DNA of 64,000 bases from Streptomyces sp. NRRL WC-3605 (GTDB taxonomy: Bacteria; Actinomycetota; Actinomycetes; Streptomycetales; Streptomycetaceae): positions 62,001 to 126,000 of the forward strand of contig NZ_LLZN01000127.1 in assembly GCF_001509795.1 (NCBI RefSeq). The letters are read 5' to 3'. Position 1 is the first letter of the stretch; each line of letters begins with the position of its first letter. The notes under the pieces were generated by a model, which worked only from the letters and a program-made list of their open reading frames with translations, had not been told where the DNA came from and made no database searches. This document shows, piece by piece, positions 49,937 through 58,430 of the stretch. The translations under genes and the position numbers were made by a program.

Positions 49937-50289
49937 TCAGGCGTCCGGCCCCGCGGGAGCGGCCCAGCCGTCCAGGACCGCGTCCACGAACGTCCGCCTG
50001 TCCTCCGCGTGGCTCTCGAACCGCGGGCCCGGCATGTGCCCCGCGCCCCGTACGCCGAACCGCGTGAACCGGGAACGGGCGCTCGGCGCATCCCGCACCG
50101 CCCCTGTCCCCTCCGGCATCGCCGCGTCCGTCTCCGGCACCCCGAGGACGGCCCGTCCTCGGGCGCTTGCTCCAGGCGCCTGCGCAGACTCAGGTCCTTC
50201 TGCTCGCCGGTGCTTGCGCCGTGCTCCGGGAAGCCGAGGGCCAGGGCAGGACGGCCGCGGGCGAGAGCCCGGTCACGCGCCCCGTTCAC
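49937..50289 (-). pseudogene. Possible frameshifted remnant of a hydrolase gene
   Basis: Two adjoining minus-strand frames read like one protein. 50140-50289 gives LALGFPEHGASTGEQKDLSLRRRLEQAPEDGPSSG; then, shifted, 49937-50140 gives TRFGVRGAGHMPGPRFESH, followed by AEDRRTFVDAVLDGW. The GAGHMPGPRF...FVDAVLDGW end resembles the His-containing C-terminus of alpha/beta hydrolases. No start, elbow or ribosome site remains. Third-position GC is high, so decay would be recent. Confidence 0.35.
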
Positions 50290-50513
50290 GCACCGCGTAC
50301 GCGCCCCGGGAAAAGGAGGTGCACGGCGTGTGACCGGATCCCTACCCTGGACACGCGTAACGGAGCAGCCCTCGCCGTTTCCCGCAGGACGGGCGCCACC
50401 CCGCGGACTCGGGGCTACTCTCTACGGCACCGACGGACGGCTGCCCTCCCCAGCGCCCCGCCGGGGACATCCCGCTCACCGCTCAGACCTACCCACGCCC
50501 ACGGAGGCCCGTG
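50290..50513. other. 224-bp non-coding gap
   Basis: Contains an AAAAGGAGG sequence (~50310) followed only by a GTG-TGA and an unsupported short frame. A TACTCT hexamer at 50416-50421 could be a -10 element for the small membrane protein gene. Nothing else seen. Confidence 0.35.
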
Positions 50514-50801
50514 ATGGGCACCATCGTCATGTCCGGGACCGTCGTCCTGGTGATCCTCGGATTCGGAAACCACGTCTACTGGCTGGCCGCGGTCGCCGTG
50601 CTCTTCCTCTACGTCCAGTACGGCCGTGGCTCCTCCGCGACGAGCGGCGGAGCCGGAGGAGGACCGGCGGCGGGCGGCAGCGCACCGGCCGACTACCGCA
50701 GCTACCGCGAGCGCCGCGACACGCAGGCCAAGTGGGAGCGCCGCTACCGTCGCGAGCGCCCCCTGGAGGCCCGCCGTCAGGCGCGCGAGAAGGCCAACTG
50801 A
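50514..50801 (+). CDS. Small membrane protein
   Basis: 95 residues from ATG 50514, with GGAGG 6 bp upstream (a GTG 3 bp earlier is less well spaced). Two short hydrophobic stretches (VVLVILGFGNHVYWLAAVAVLFLYVQYG) form a hairpin or single long membrane segment, then a Gly/Ser linker and a strongly basic cytoplasmic tail (YRSYRERRDTQAKWERRYRRERP). Family unknown but typical of Streptomyces. Followed by a terminator. Confidence 0.8.
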   Translation: MGTIVMSGTVVLVILGFGNHVYWLAAVAVLFLYVQYGRGSSATSGGAGGGPAAGGSAPADYRSYRERRDTQAKWERRYRRERPLEARRQAREKAN

Positions 50802-50803
50802 GA

Positions 50804-50829
50804 CCACCCGCGGTGCTGACCGCGGGTGG
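50804..50829. terminator. Hairpin between convergent genes
   Basis: A perfect 11-bp stem (CCACCCGCGGT / ACCGCGGGTGG) and a 4-nt loop, immediately after the small membrane protein gene and before the pspAB stop. Probably bidirectional. Confidence 0.85.
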
Positions 50830-50844
50830 CCGGGGCGTCCCTGG

Positions 50845-51444
50845 TCACAGACCGGGGGCGCCCCACACCGGGAACCAGCGGGAGAGGTCCTGCTCCATCC
50901 GCAGGTCGCCCGCCAGCGCGGCCGTCACCCGCAGCTCCAGCGCGTTGTCCCGCCGCTCCGGCCTGCCGGGCAGCGGGGCGAACGGGTAGAAGGTGCCCCG
51001 CTTGTACAGATAGACGAGGGCGAGACGGCGGCCCGGCTCGCCGTCCTCCTGCGTCCCCTCGAAGCCCGCCAGCGAGCAGAGCAGCTGCGGGCCGAACCCG
51101 TTGACCTCCATCGCGCTGTTCACCGCGTGCAGATCGTTGACCAGGTCCGGCAGCCCGTCGGGGGAGCGCCGGGAGACCAGCCACGAGTAGCCGTAGGCGT
51201 CCCGGGTCAGCTCGACCGGGCGGCCCTCCCGTTCGGCGTCCGCGTCCAGCAGCGCCTGCACCTCCCGGTGCGTCTGCACGAACGCCGCGCCCTCCACCGT
51301 CGCGAAGCACACCGCGCCGTTTCCGGTCGGCCGGAACCCGGTCGCCGCCTCCAGCGTCACGGCCGCCGACGGCAGCCCGAACAGCTGGTCGAGATCGGGC
51401 GCGGCCGGCTTGCTGCGGCCCAGCAGTATGTCCAGCAGCCCCAT
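50845..51444 (-). CDS. pspAB: PspA-associated protein PspAB
   Basis: 199 residues from ATG 51444 (GTG 51450 overlapping the htpX stop is the alternative). Starts MGLLDILLGRSKPAAPDLDQLF and continues LPSAAVTLEAATGFRPTG, the conserved opening of PspAB; later YSWLVSRRSPDGLPDLVNDLHAVNSAME and FYPFAP. Members accompany htpX or pspA in actinomycetes and are linked to envelope stress; biochemical role unknown. Translationally coupled to htpX. Confidence 0.88.
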   Translation of the reverse strand: MGLLDILLGRSKPAAPDLDQLFGLPSAAVTLEAATGFRPTGNGAVCFATVEGAAFVQTHREVQALLDADAEREGRPVELTRDAYGYSWLVSRRSPDGLPDLVNDLHAVNSAMEVNGFGPQLLCSLAGFEGTQEDGEPGRRLALVYLYKRGTFYPFAPLPGRPERRDNALELRVTAALAGDLRMEQDLSRWFPVWGAPGL

Positions 51445-51446
51445 GC

Positions 51447-52364
51447 TCACACCCCTCCCGGAGTCGTCGCCTCACCCAGCTCGGCGGAGATCCGCCCCAG
51501 CTGGTCGAGCCGCTGCTCCAGGCTCGGGTGGGTGGAGAAGATCCGCGCCAGACCGGGCTCGCGGCCCAGCGCCGGGGTGAAGTAGAACGCGTTGAACGCC
51601 TGGGCGGTCCGCAGGTCCTTCGTCGGGATGCGGGCGAGGTCGCCGGAGACCTTGGTGAGCGCGGAGGCCAGTACCGAGGGCCGTCCGGTGAGCAGCGCCG
51701 CGGCCCGGTCGGCGGCCAGCTCGCGGTACCGGGACAGGGCCCGGATCAGCAGGAAGCTCAGCGCGTACACCGCGGCCGACACACCCATGATGGCGGCGAA
51801 CACGACCGCCGTGTTCTGGTCCCGGCGGCCGCCCCCGAAGAGCTGCGAGTAGAAGGCGAACCGTACGACGAGTCCGGCGATCACCCCGAGGAACGAGGCG
51901 ACGGTGATCACGGCGACGTCCTTGTGCGCGACGTGCGCCAGTTCGTGCGCGAGGACCCCCTCCAGCTCGTCCCGCTCCAGCCGGCGCAACAGCCCCGTGG
52001 TCACGCAGACCACGGCGTGATCGGCGTTGCGGCCGGTGGCGAAGGCGTTGGGCATCTCCAGGTCGGACACCGCGACCACCGGCTTCGGCATGTCGGCGAT
52101 GGCGCAGAGCCGGTCGACGACGCCGTGCAGCTCGGGGTACTCCTCGCGCTCCACGGGCCGCCCGCGCATCGCGAACAGCGCGACCCGGTCGGAGAACCAG
52201 TACTGGGCGCCCAGCAGGCCGGCGGCGATCACCACGACCAGCACCCAGGACTTCAGCAGCACGATCAGCGCGGCGATGAACGCCACGTACAACAACCCGA
52301 GCAGGAACAGCGTGACGCCCATCCGGGCGGTCAACCGCCGGTCACTGCGGAAGCGGCTCTGCAT
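51447..52364 (-). CDS. htpX: M48 family membrane zinc metalloprotease HtpX
   Basis: 305 residues from ATG 52364. Two N-terminal membrane helices (MGVTLFLLGLLYVAFIAALIVLL and WVLVVVIAAGLLGAQYWF), the zinc motif HELAHVAH (HEXXH) and the downstream third ligand region YRELAADRAAALLTGRPSVL, with two more helices between. HtpX degrades misfolded membrane proteins at the cytoplasmic face. It precedes pspAB with a 4-bp overlap (GTGA) if PspAB begins at GTG. Confidence 0.95.
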   Translation of the reverse strand: MQSRFRSDRRLTARMGVTLFLLGLLYVAFIAALIVLLKSWVLVVVIAAGLLGAQYWFSDRVALFAMRGRPVEREEYPELHGVVDRLCAIADMPKPVVAVSDLEMPNAFATGRNADHAVVCVTTGLLRRLERDELEGVLAHELAHVAHKDVAVITVASFLGVIAGLVVRFAFYSQLFGGGRRDQNTAVVFAAIMGVSAAVYALSFLLIRALSRYRELAADRAAALLTGRPSVLASALTKVSGDLARIPTKDLRTAQAFNAFYFTPALGREPGLARIFSTHPSLEQRLDQLGRISAELGEATTPGGV

Positions 52365-52488
52365 GGTGCACCATCCCGCACTCAGGCACTCGTCCCACTG
52401 CCCAGTGTGCACCCGCCCCTTCCCATGAACGGGTCGCGAGCGCCCCCAGGAGCGGCAAAGCCCCGCACCCCGTCAGGCCGGACACGAC

Positions 52489-52755
52489 CTACGGCGCGGT
52501 GAACCGGAAGTAGCCCAGCAGCAGGATGACGGCGGCGACGCTGCCGAGGACGACGACCGTGGACACCCATCCCGACCGGCGCTGCCGGCGGGCCACATGA
52601 TCGGGTTCGGGCCGGAACGGCACCGGGCCGGGCGGCTCGTGCTTCCACCGCGCGGCGAGCATCCGCGCCCGCGCCGACGGCTCCTTGTGCTCCGCGGCGT
52701 CGGCCCACCGGATGTCGAACTCACGCTCGTGCTCGTCGTGCCCCGACTCAGCCAT
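52489..52755 (-). CDS. Small single-pass membrane protein
   Basis: 88 residues from ATG 52755 (GGTGGAGG site). A charged N-terminal part (SGHDEHEREFDIRWADAAEHKEPSARAR) precedes MLAARWKHEPPGPVPFRPEP and a C-terminal transmembrane helix (GWVSTVVVLGSVAAVILLLGYF). A conserved Streptomyces protein next to glnA with no known function. No Cys or enzyme motif. Confidence 0.85.
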   Translation of the reverse strand: MAESGHDEHEREFDIRWADAAEHKEPSARARMLAARWKHEPPGPVPFRPEPDHVARRQRRSGWVSTVVVLGSVAAVILLLGYFRFTAP

Positions 52756-52868
52756 GGCCTCCACCCCCGTGCGATCCCATCCCCCCAGAATAGAACACAC
52801 GCCCGCGCCCCCACCGTCCATCGGACAGCGGGGGCGCGGGCGTGAACACTGCTCGGCTCAGGCGCCGA

Positions 52869-54278
52869 TCACACGTCGAAGTACAGCTCGAACTCGTGCG
52901 GGTGCGGGCGGAGCTGGAGCGGGGCGATCTCGTTGGTGCGCTTGAAGTCGATCCACGTCTCGATCAGGTCCGGCGTGAAGACGTCGCCCTGGAGCAGGAA
53001 CTCGTGGTCGGCCTCCAGCGAGTCGAGCACCGCGGGGAGCGAGGTCGGGACCTGGGCCACGTTGGCGTGCTCCTCGGGAGCCAGCTCGTAGAGGTCCTTG
53101 TCGATCGGCTCGGCCGGCTCGATCTTGTTCTTGATGCCGTCCAGGCCCGCGAGCAGCAGCGCCGAGAAGGCCAGGTACGGGTTGCCGGAGGAGTCGGGCG
53201 CGCGGAACTCGACGCGCTTGGCCTTCGGGTTGGAGCCCGTGATCGGGATGCGCATCGCGGCGGAGCGGTTGCGCTGCGAGTACACCAGGTTGATCGGCGC
53301 CTCGAAGCCCGGGACCAGGCGGTGGTACGAGTTCACCGTCGGGTTGGTGAAGGCGAGCAGCGACGGGGCGTGCTTGAGGATGCCGCCGATGTAGTAGCGG
53401 GCCAGGTCCGACAGGCCCGCGTAACCGGCCTCGTCGTAGAAGAGCGGCGAGCCGCCCTGCCACAGCGACTGGTGCACGTGCATGCCCGAGCCGTTGTCAC
53501 CGAAGATCGGCTTCGGCATGAAGGTCGCGGTCTTGCCGTTGCGCCAGGCCACGTTCTTCACGATGTACTTGAAGAGCTGGAGGTCGTCGGCCGCGGCGAG
53601 CAGCGTGTTGAACTTGTAGTTGATCTCGGCCTGGCCGGCGGTGCCCACCTCGTGGTGCTGGCGCTCGACCTGCAGGCCGGCCTTGGCCAGCTCCAGGGAG
53701 ATCTCGGCACGCAGGTCGGCGAAGTGGTCGACCGGCGGGACCGGGAAGTAGCCGCCCTTGTAGCGGACCTTGTAGCCGCGGTTGTCCTCCAGCGCACCGG
53801 TGTTCCAGGCGCCCGCCTCGGAGTCGATGTGGTAGAAGGACTCGTTCTCCGAGGTGCGGAAGCGCACGCTGTCGAAGACGTAGAACTCGGCCTCGGGACC
53901 GAAGAACGCGGTGTCGGCGATACCCGTCGACGCCAGGTAGGCCTCGGCCTTCTTCGCCACGTTGCGCGGGTCACGGGAGTACTGCTCGCCCGTGATCGGG
54001 TCGTGGATGAAGAAGTTGATGTTGAGGGTCTTGTCACGGCGGAAGGGGTCCACCCGCGCGGTCGACAGGTCGGCGCGCAGCGCCATGTCGGACTCGTGGA
54101 TGGCCTGGAAGCCGCGGATCGACGAACCGTCGAACGCCAGCTCCTCGTCGGGGTCGAACGCCTCGACGGGCAGCGAGAAGTGCTGCATGACGCCCGGCAG
54201 GTCGCAGAAGCGGACGTCGATGAACTTGACGTCCTCGTCCGCGATGAACTTCTTGGCCTCGTCGGCGTTCTGGAACAT
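52869..54278 (-). CDS. glnA: Glutamine synthetase type I
   Basis: 469 residues from ATG 54278 (AGGAGGAG site), the length of S. coelicolor GlnA. Dodecameric GSI-beta, the main ammonium-assimilating enzyme, cytosolic. Motifs: [53 protein letters not shown], and the adenylylation loop with Tyr397 in [11 protein letters not shown], the target of GlnE (gene at 19204). A near-perfect GlnR box lies ~100 bp upstream with a -10-like TAGGGT below it. Monocistronic. Confidence 0.98.
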   Translation of the reverse strand: MFQNADEAKKFIADEDVKFIDVRFCDLPGVMQHFSLPVEAFDPDEELAFDGSSIRGFQAIHESDMALRADLSTARVDPFRRDKTLNINFFIHDPITGEQYSRDPRNVAKKAEAYLASTGIADTAFFGPEAEFYVFDSVRFRTSENESFYHIDSEAGAWNTGALEDNRGYKVRYKGGYFPVPPVDHFADLRAEISLELAKAGLQVERQHHEVGTAGQAEINYKFNTLLAAADDLQLFKYIVKNVAWRNGKTATFMPKPIFGDNGSGMHVHQSLWQGGSPLFYDEAGYAGLSDLARYYIGGILKHAPSLLAFTNPTVNSYHRLVPGFEAPINLVYSQRNRSAAMRIPITGSNPKAKRVEFRAPDSSGNPYLAFSALLLAGLDGIKNKIEPAEPIDKDLYELAPEEHANVAQVPTSLPAVLDSLEADHEFLLQGDVFTPDLIETWIDFKRTNEIAPLQLRPHPHEFELYFDV

Positions 54279-54359
54279 CCAGCTCCTCCTACTCCCGACC
54301 GTCCCGCCGGGGTGGTAGATCGTTCGTGCGGCCAGTGCGGGTGGCACACGCTGCACTCG

Positions 54360-54413
54360 ACCCTAGGGACGGGTGATTTCTCGGGCGTGACCCATTTGTT
54401 TCGCACACGTTAA
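54360..54413 (-). promoter_or_regulatory. GlnR box and -10 element of glnA
   Basis: On the minus strand: TTAAC, GAAAC, GTCAC, GAAAT, each separated by exactly 6 bp (54376-54413). It matches the gTnAc/GaAAc four-site consensus almost fully. A TAGGGT hexamer (54360-54365) 10 bp downstream is a plausible -10. GlnR would activate glnA here when nitrogen is scarce. Confidence 0.88.
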
Positions 54414-54476
54414 CCGGACATCCCCCCTCTCACCCCTCGTGTCCACATGCCAGAACGAGCCCAGTACCGTGGTGGC

Positions 54477-54944
54477 GTGGACAAGAGGCAAGCAATCGGA
54501 TCCTGGCTCTCCGGCCCCCGCGCGGCCGCGGAGGAAGCCGGTGTCGACTTCGGATACCGGGGGGAGCAGCTGGGCCTTCCGCAGGACGGGCCGGGCTCCA
54601 TCGCCCGCCCCGGACGGCGGCTCGGCGCCCTGGCCGTGGACTGGGGGCTCTGCGTCCTGATCGCATACGGCCTTCTCACCGACGGCTACGGCCAGGCCAC
54701 CGGCAACTGGGCGCTGCTCCTCTTCTTCGCGATGGGCGTGCTGACCGTCGGCACCCTCGGCTTCACCCCCGGCAAGCGCCTCTTCGGGCTGCGCGTGGTC
54801 GCCCTGGACAGCGGCACGGTCAACCCGCTGCGCGCCCTGCTGCGCACGGCCCTGCTCTGCGTCGCCCTCCCGGCCCTGATCTGGGACCGCGACGGCCGCG
54901 GCCTCCACGACCGCCTCGCCGGCACCGTCGAGCTCCGCGCCTAG
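54477..54944 (+). CDS. RDD family membrane protein
   Basis: 155 residues from GTG 54477 (VDKRQAIGSWLSGPRAAAEEAG). A TACCGT hexamer 6 bp before the GTG and the lack of a ribosome site suggest leaderless translation. The RDD domain contains GRRLGALAVDWGLCVLIAYGL (helix 1 with R..D), a second helix (ALLLFFAMGVLTVGTLGF), TPGKRLFGLRVVALD, and a C-terminal DRDGRGLHDRLAGTVEL. RDD proteins are possible transporters or lipid-associated; role unknown. The TAG stop is part of a terminator hairpin. Divergent from glnA. Confidence 0.9.
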   Translation: MDKRQAIGSWLSGPRAAAEEAGVDFGYRGEQLGLPQDGPGSIARPGRRLGALAVDWGLCVLIAYGLLTDGYGQATGNWALLLFFAMGVLTVGTLGFTPGKRLFGLRVVALDSGTVNPLRALLRTALLCVALPALIWDRDGRGLHDRLAGTVELRA

Positions 54945-54988
54945 GGGGCGTCTTGCCGATCAGGCCGGGTCAGCAAGACACCCCCTGG
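54941..54988. terminator. Hairpin containing the RDD stop codon
   Basis: CTAGGGGGCGTCTTGC (54941-54956) pairs at 14 of 16 positions with 54973-54988 around a 16-nt loop; the TAG of the RDD gene is inside the left arm. Same class as 2230, 22211 and 61645. Confidence 0.75.
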
Positions 54989-55020
54989 CTCCACAAAGCC
55001 GTAGAGCCCCGCGTACGACG

Positions 55021-55055
55021 AAGGGGGCGCCCGGAATCACTCCGGGCGCCCCCTT
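55021..55055. terminator. Bidirectional terminator before the DUF4191 gene end
   Basis: A perfect 15-bp stem (AAGGGGGCGCCCGGA and its complement) with a 5-nt ATCAC loop and TTT on the plus side, 22 bp beyond the DUF4191 stop. Serves the minus-strand lipoate-DUF4191 cluster. Confidence 0.88.
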
Positions 55056-55076
55056 TCTCGTCGGGGTGTGGCGCGG

Positions 55077-55775
55077 TCAGCGCCGGAAGTTGCCCTTCGG
55101 CAGCTTCATGCCCTTGGGCATGGGGCCCTTCGGCAGCGGCATGTTGCTCATCAGGTCGCCCATGGCCTTGAGCCGGTCGTTGGTGGCGGTCACCTGGGGG
55201 CCGGTGAGCACGCGCGGCAGCTTGAGCATGGTGGTTCGCAGCTTCTTCAGCTCGACCTGGCCCTCGCCCGTGCCCACGATCAGGTCGTGCACAGGCACGT
55301 CCGCCACGATGCGGTTCATCTTCTTCTTCTCGGCGGCCAGCAGGCTCTTCACCCGGTTCGGGTTGCCCTCGGCTACCAGCACGATGCCCGCCTTGCCGAC
55401 GGCCCGGTGCACCACGTCCTGGCTGCGGTTCATCGACACCGCGGGGGTGGTCGTCCAGCCTCGGCCGATGTTGTCCAGCACGGCCGCTGCGGCGCCCGGC
55501 TGGCCCTCCATCTGGCCGAAGGCCGCCCGCTCGGCCCGGCGCCCGAACACGATCGCCGTCGCGAGGAAGGCGAGCAGCAGGCCCAGGATGCCGAGATAGA
55601 TGGGGTGCCCGATCAAGAAGCCGATCGCGAGGAAGACACCGAAGGTGACGATTCCGACAGCCGCGAGCACAAGACCGATCTTCTTGTCGGCCCTGCGGGT
55701 CATCTTGTAGGTCAGAGCGATCTGCTTGAGTCGCCCGGGGTTCGCAGCGTCCGCTGCCGTGTCCTTCCTCGCCAT
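55077..55775 (-). CDS. DUF4191 family membrane protein
   Basis: 232 residues. A basic N-terminus (RLKQIALTYKMTRRADKKIG) is followed by two adjacent helices (LVLAAVGIVTFGVFLAIGFLIG, YLGILGLLLAFLATAIVFG), then a cytoplasmic domain with AAFGQMEGQPGAAAAVLDNIGRGW, DVVHRAVGKAGIVLVAEGNP, a Lys-rich C-terminus and a PMPKGMKLPKG tail. Conserved in actinobacteria next to lipA; function unknown. The genomic link hints at a membrane role tied to lipoate metabolism, but this is only context. Confidence 0.9.
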   Translation of the reverse strand: MARKDTAADAANPGRLKQIALTYKMTRRADKKIGLVLAAVGIVTFGVFLAIGFLIGHPIYLGILGLLLAFLATAIVFGRRAERAAFGQMEGQPGAAAAVLDNIGRGWTTTPAVSMNRSQDVVHRAVGKAGIVLVAEGNPNRVKSLLAAEKKKMNRIVADVPVHDLIVGTGEGQVELKKLRTTMLKLPRVLTGPQVTATNDRLKAMGDLMSNMPLPKGPMPKGMKLPKGNFRR

Positions 55776-55823
55776 GCCACGAAGTCTACGTGGCCCCGAG
55801 AGCGCCTTCGACGGCGAGTGGCC

Positions 55824-56024
55824 TCAGAGCCGGGGAGCGGGCGTCCGCTCCAGAACGCGCTCCGCATCGACGCGGTCCTTCGCGCGGCGGCGGTCCTCCA
55901 GGACGGAGGTCCAGGCGTTGCGGCGGGCCGTGCGCTGGCCGCTGCCCATCAGCAGCGACTCGACGGCACGCAGTGCATCGGTGAACGACGGGATGGCGGT
56001 GGCGCGAACGGGCGCGGCCTGCAT
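55824..56024 (-). CDS. Conserved small basic protein
   Basis: 66 residues from ATG 56024 (GGGGGGACC upstream). Core FTDALRAVESLLMGSGQRTARRNAWTSVLEDRRRAKDRVDAERVLE, amphipathic helical and Arg-rich. It lies between lipA and the DUF4191 gene, where Streptomyces genomes carry a similar short gene. No domain recognised. Confidence 0.7.
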   Translation of the reverse strand: MQAAPVRATAIPSFTDALRAVESLLMGSGQRTARRNAWTSVLEDRRRAKDRVDAERVLERTPAPRL

Positions 56025-56281
56025 GGCAGAGGTCCCCCCTCGGGAATGACTGCTCCGGTGAGCGGTGCACAGCGTGTGCAACCAGTGTCACTGATTGGTG
56101 TTACCAGGGCGTGACCGACCGGTCAAACACCGATGAAGGGCGGATGTGGCACCGGAACGACCGGACGCGGCCCGGACGTGGTCGCCAACTGCGACGACGT
56201 ACCGGGCCGCGTCGTCCGGCCGGAGCCGGGGGACTTCAGCCTGTGCGCGGATTCACACGCGCACAGTGACACTCCGTGCCG

Positions 56282-57247
56282 TCAGACGGCCTGCGAGGCG
56301 ACGAACGCGCCGCGCTTCTCGACCGCCATCTGGTACAGCCGGCCCGCGCGGTACGAGGAGCGCACCAGCGGGCCGGACATCACACCGGAGAAGCCGATCT
56401 GCTCGGCCTCCTCCTTCAGCTCCACGAACTCCTGCGGCTTGACCCAGCGCTCCACGGGGTGGTGGCGCACGCTCGGGCGCAGGTACTGCGTGATGGTGAT
56501 CAGCTCGCAGCCGGCGTCGTGCAGCTGCCGCAGCGCCTCGCTGACCTCCTCACGCGTCTCGCCCATGCCGAGGATCAGGTTGGACTTGGTCACCAGCCCG
56601 AAGTCGCGGGCGTCGGTGATGACCTTCAGGGAGCGCTCGTAGCGGAAGCCGGGGCGGATGCGCTTGAAGATCCGCGGGACCGTCTCGACGTTGTGCGCGA
56701 ACACCTCGGGGCGGGACTCGAAGACCTCCCGCAGCAGCTCCGGGACCGCGTTGAAGTCGGGGGCGAGCAGCTCGACCTTGGTGCGGCCGGCCTCACGGGC
56801 GGCGGTCTGCTCGTGGATCTGGCGGACCGTCTCGGCGTACAGCCAGGCGCCGCCGTCGGGGAGGTCGTCACGGGCTACGCCGGTGATCGTGGCGTAGTTC
56901 AGGTCCATGGTGACCACGGACTCGCCGACGCGGCGCGGCTCGTCGCGGTCGAGCGCCTCGGGCTTGCCGGTGTCGATCTGGCAGAAGTCGCAGCGCCGGG
57001 TGCACTGGTCGCCGCCGATGAGGAAGGTGGCCTCGCGGTCCTCCCAGCACTCGTAGATGTTGGGGCAGCCGGCTTCCTGGCAGACCGTGTGCAGCCCCTC
57101 GCTCTTCACGAGGCTCTGCATCTTGGTGTACTCGGGGCCCATTTTCGCCCGGGTCTTGATCCACTCGGGCTTGCGCTCGATGGGGGTCTGGCTGTTGCGG
57201 ACCTCCAGGCGCAGCATCTTGCGTCCGTCCGGTGAGACTGCGGACAC
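56282..57247 (-). CDS. lipA: Lipoyl synthase (radical SAM)
   Basis: 321 residues from GTG 57247, behind GGGAGCC. Inserts two sulfurs into octanoyl groups on E2/GcvH proteins. The auxiliary-cluster motif [12 protein letters not shown] (CX4CX5C) and the radical-SAM motif [11 protein letters not shown] (CX3CX2C) are both intact; the serine ligand near the C-terminus ([10 protein letters not shown]) is present. It lies 105 bp downstream of lipB on the same strand, and together they make lipoate from octanoyl-ACP. Confidence 0.97.
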   Translation of the reverse strand: MSAVSPDGRKMLRLEVRNSQTPIERKPEWIKTRAKMGPEYTKMQSLVKSEGLHTVCQEAGCPNIYECWEDREATFLIGGDQCTRRCDFCQIDTGKPEALDRDEPRRVGESVVTMDLNYATITGVARDDLPDGGAWLYAETVRQIHEQTAAREAGRTKVELLAPDFNAVPELLREVFESRPEVFAHNVETVPRIFKRIRPGFRYERSLKVITDARDFGLVTKSNLILGMGETREEVSEALRQLHDAGCELITITQYLRPSVRHHPVERWVKPQEFVELKEEAEQIGFSGVMSGPLVRSSYRAGRLYQMAVEKRGAFVASQAV

Positions 57248-57352
57248 GTCGGCTCCCTGTGCTTCGATTCTTCGGCGTACACCAGGGTACGCCCGTGCTT
57301 ACTGAGCCCTGCCGTCAGGCCAACCCCGTGACCTCAGGGCCCATTCCCCGTC

Positions 57353-58150
57353 TCAGACGGCCGCCCGCTCGATCTCGCGCGGCTTGAGGTCCGCGTTCTC
57401 CAGCACGTCCCTCAGGTGCCGCTCGACGACCGGCAGCACCTCCTCGATGGTGACGTCCCGGCCCAGCTCCGCCGCCAGCGAGGCGACACCGGCGTCCCGG
57501 ATGCCACACGGGATGATCTTGTCGAACCACTTGTTGTCCGGGTTCACGTTGAGAGCGAAGCCGTGCATGGTCACGCCCTTCGCCACCCGGATCCCGATGG
57601 CCGCGATCTTGCGGTCCTCGCGCCGCTGTCCGGCGTTGGAGGGCGCGTACTCGGGGCCGTTCAGCCGCGGGTCGAACTCGTCGTCGGTGAGGCGGGGGTC
57701 GAAGTCCAGGGAGAGGCCGCCGAGCGCCGGGCGCTGGTCGACGGGATCGCCGAGGACCCAGACGCCGCTGCGGCCCTCGACCCGGGTGGTCTCCAGGCCG
57801 AACTCCGCGCAGGTGCGGATCAGGGCCTCCTCCAGCCGCCGTACGTGCGCCACGACGTCCACGGGGCGGGGGAGCTTCTGGATGGGGTAGCCGACCAGCT
57901 GGCCGGGGCCGTGCCAGGTGATCTTGCCGCCGCGGTCCACGTCGACGACCGGCGTGCCGTCCAGCGGGCGCTCGTTGTCGGCGGTGCGCCGGCCCGCCGT
58001 GTACACCGGGGGGTGTTCGAGCAGCAGGACGGTGTCGCCGATCTCGTCCGCGAACCGGGCCGCGTGCACGCGGCGCTGCTCGTCCCACGCCACCTGGTAA
58101 TCGACGGCATCCGCGCCGAACCCCATGCGGACGAACCGCAACTCACTCAC
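57353..58150 (-). CDS. lipB: Octanoyl-[ACP]:protein N-octanoyltransferase
   Basis: 265 residues from GTG 58150 (GGGAGGC site). Transfers octanoate from ACP to the lipoyl domain lysine. Key motifs: [31 protein letters not shown], the catalytic Lys in [21 protein letters not shown] and Cys in [12 protein letters not shown]. An insertion with [20 protein letters not shown] (~145-165) is longer than in E. coli, as in other Streptomyces. First gene of lipB-lipA. Confidence 0.96.
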   Translation of the reverse strand: MSELRFVRMGFGADAVDYQVAWDEQRRVHAARFADEIGDTVLLLEHPPVYTAGRRTADNERPLDGTPVVDVDRGGKITWHGPGQLVGYPIQKLPRPVDVVAHVRRLEEALIRTCAEFGLETTRVEGRSGVWVLGDPVDQRPALGGLSLDFDPRLTDDEFDPRLNGPEYAPSNAGQRREDRKIAAIGIRVAKGVTMHGFALNVNPDNKWFDKIIPCGIRDAGVASLAAELGRDVTIEEVLPVVERHLRDVLENADLKPREIERAAV

Positions 58151-58430
58151 GGCAAGCGCCTCCCTAGAAGCACCGGAAAGTCGTAAGGCACGAAGCGTGC
58201 CTACGCCACTGTACGACCGGTCCGTTCGAGTGGGCTCCCGCGGCCCACGTCAGCCCGTAGGCCCAATCCTCACACGATCGGATGAATGGGTGGCGTAATG
58301 TGCGATCAGGTGCTTACTCTCCGCTACATTCGCGCCGTTCGAGAGGCCAAAAGGGCTGCTCACCGGCAATCCGGGCGTTCGGCGGCCGCACGGCCACGCG
58401 ACGCCCGAAAGGCAGGAGACCGCACCGCAG

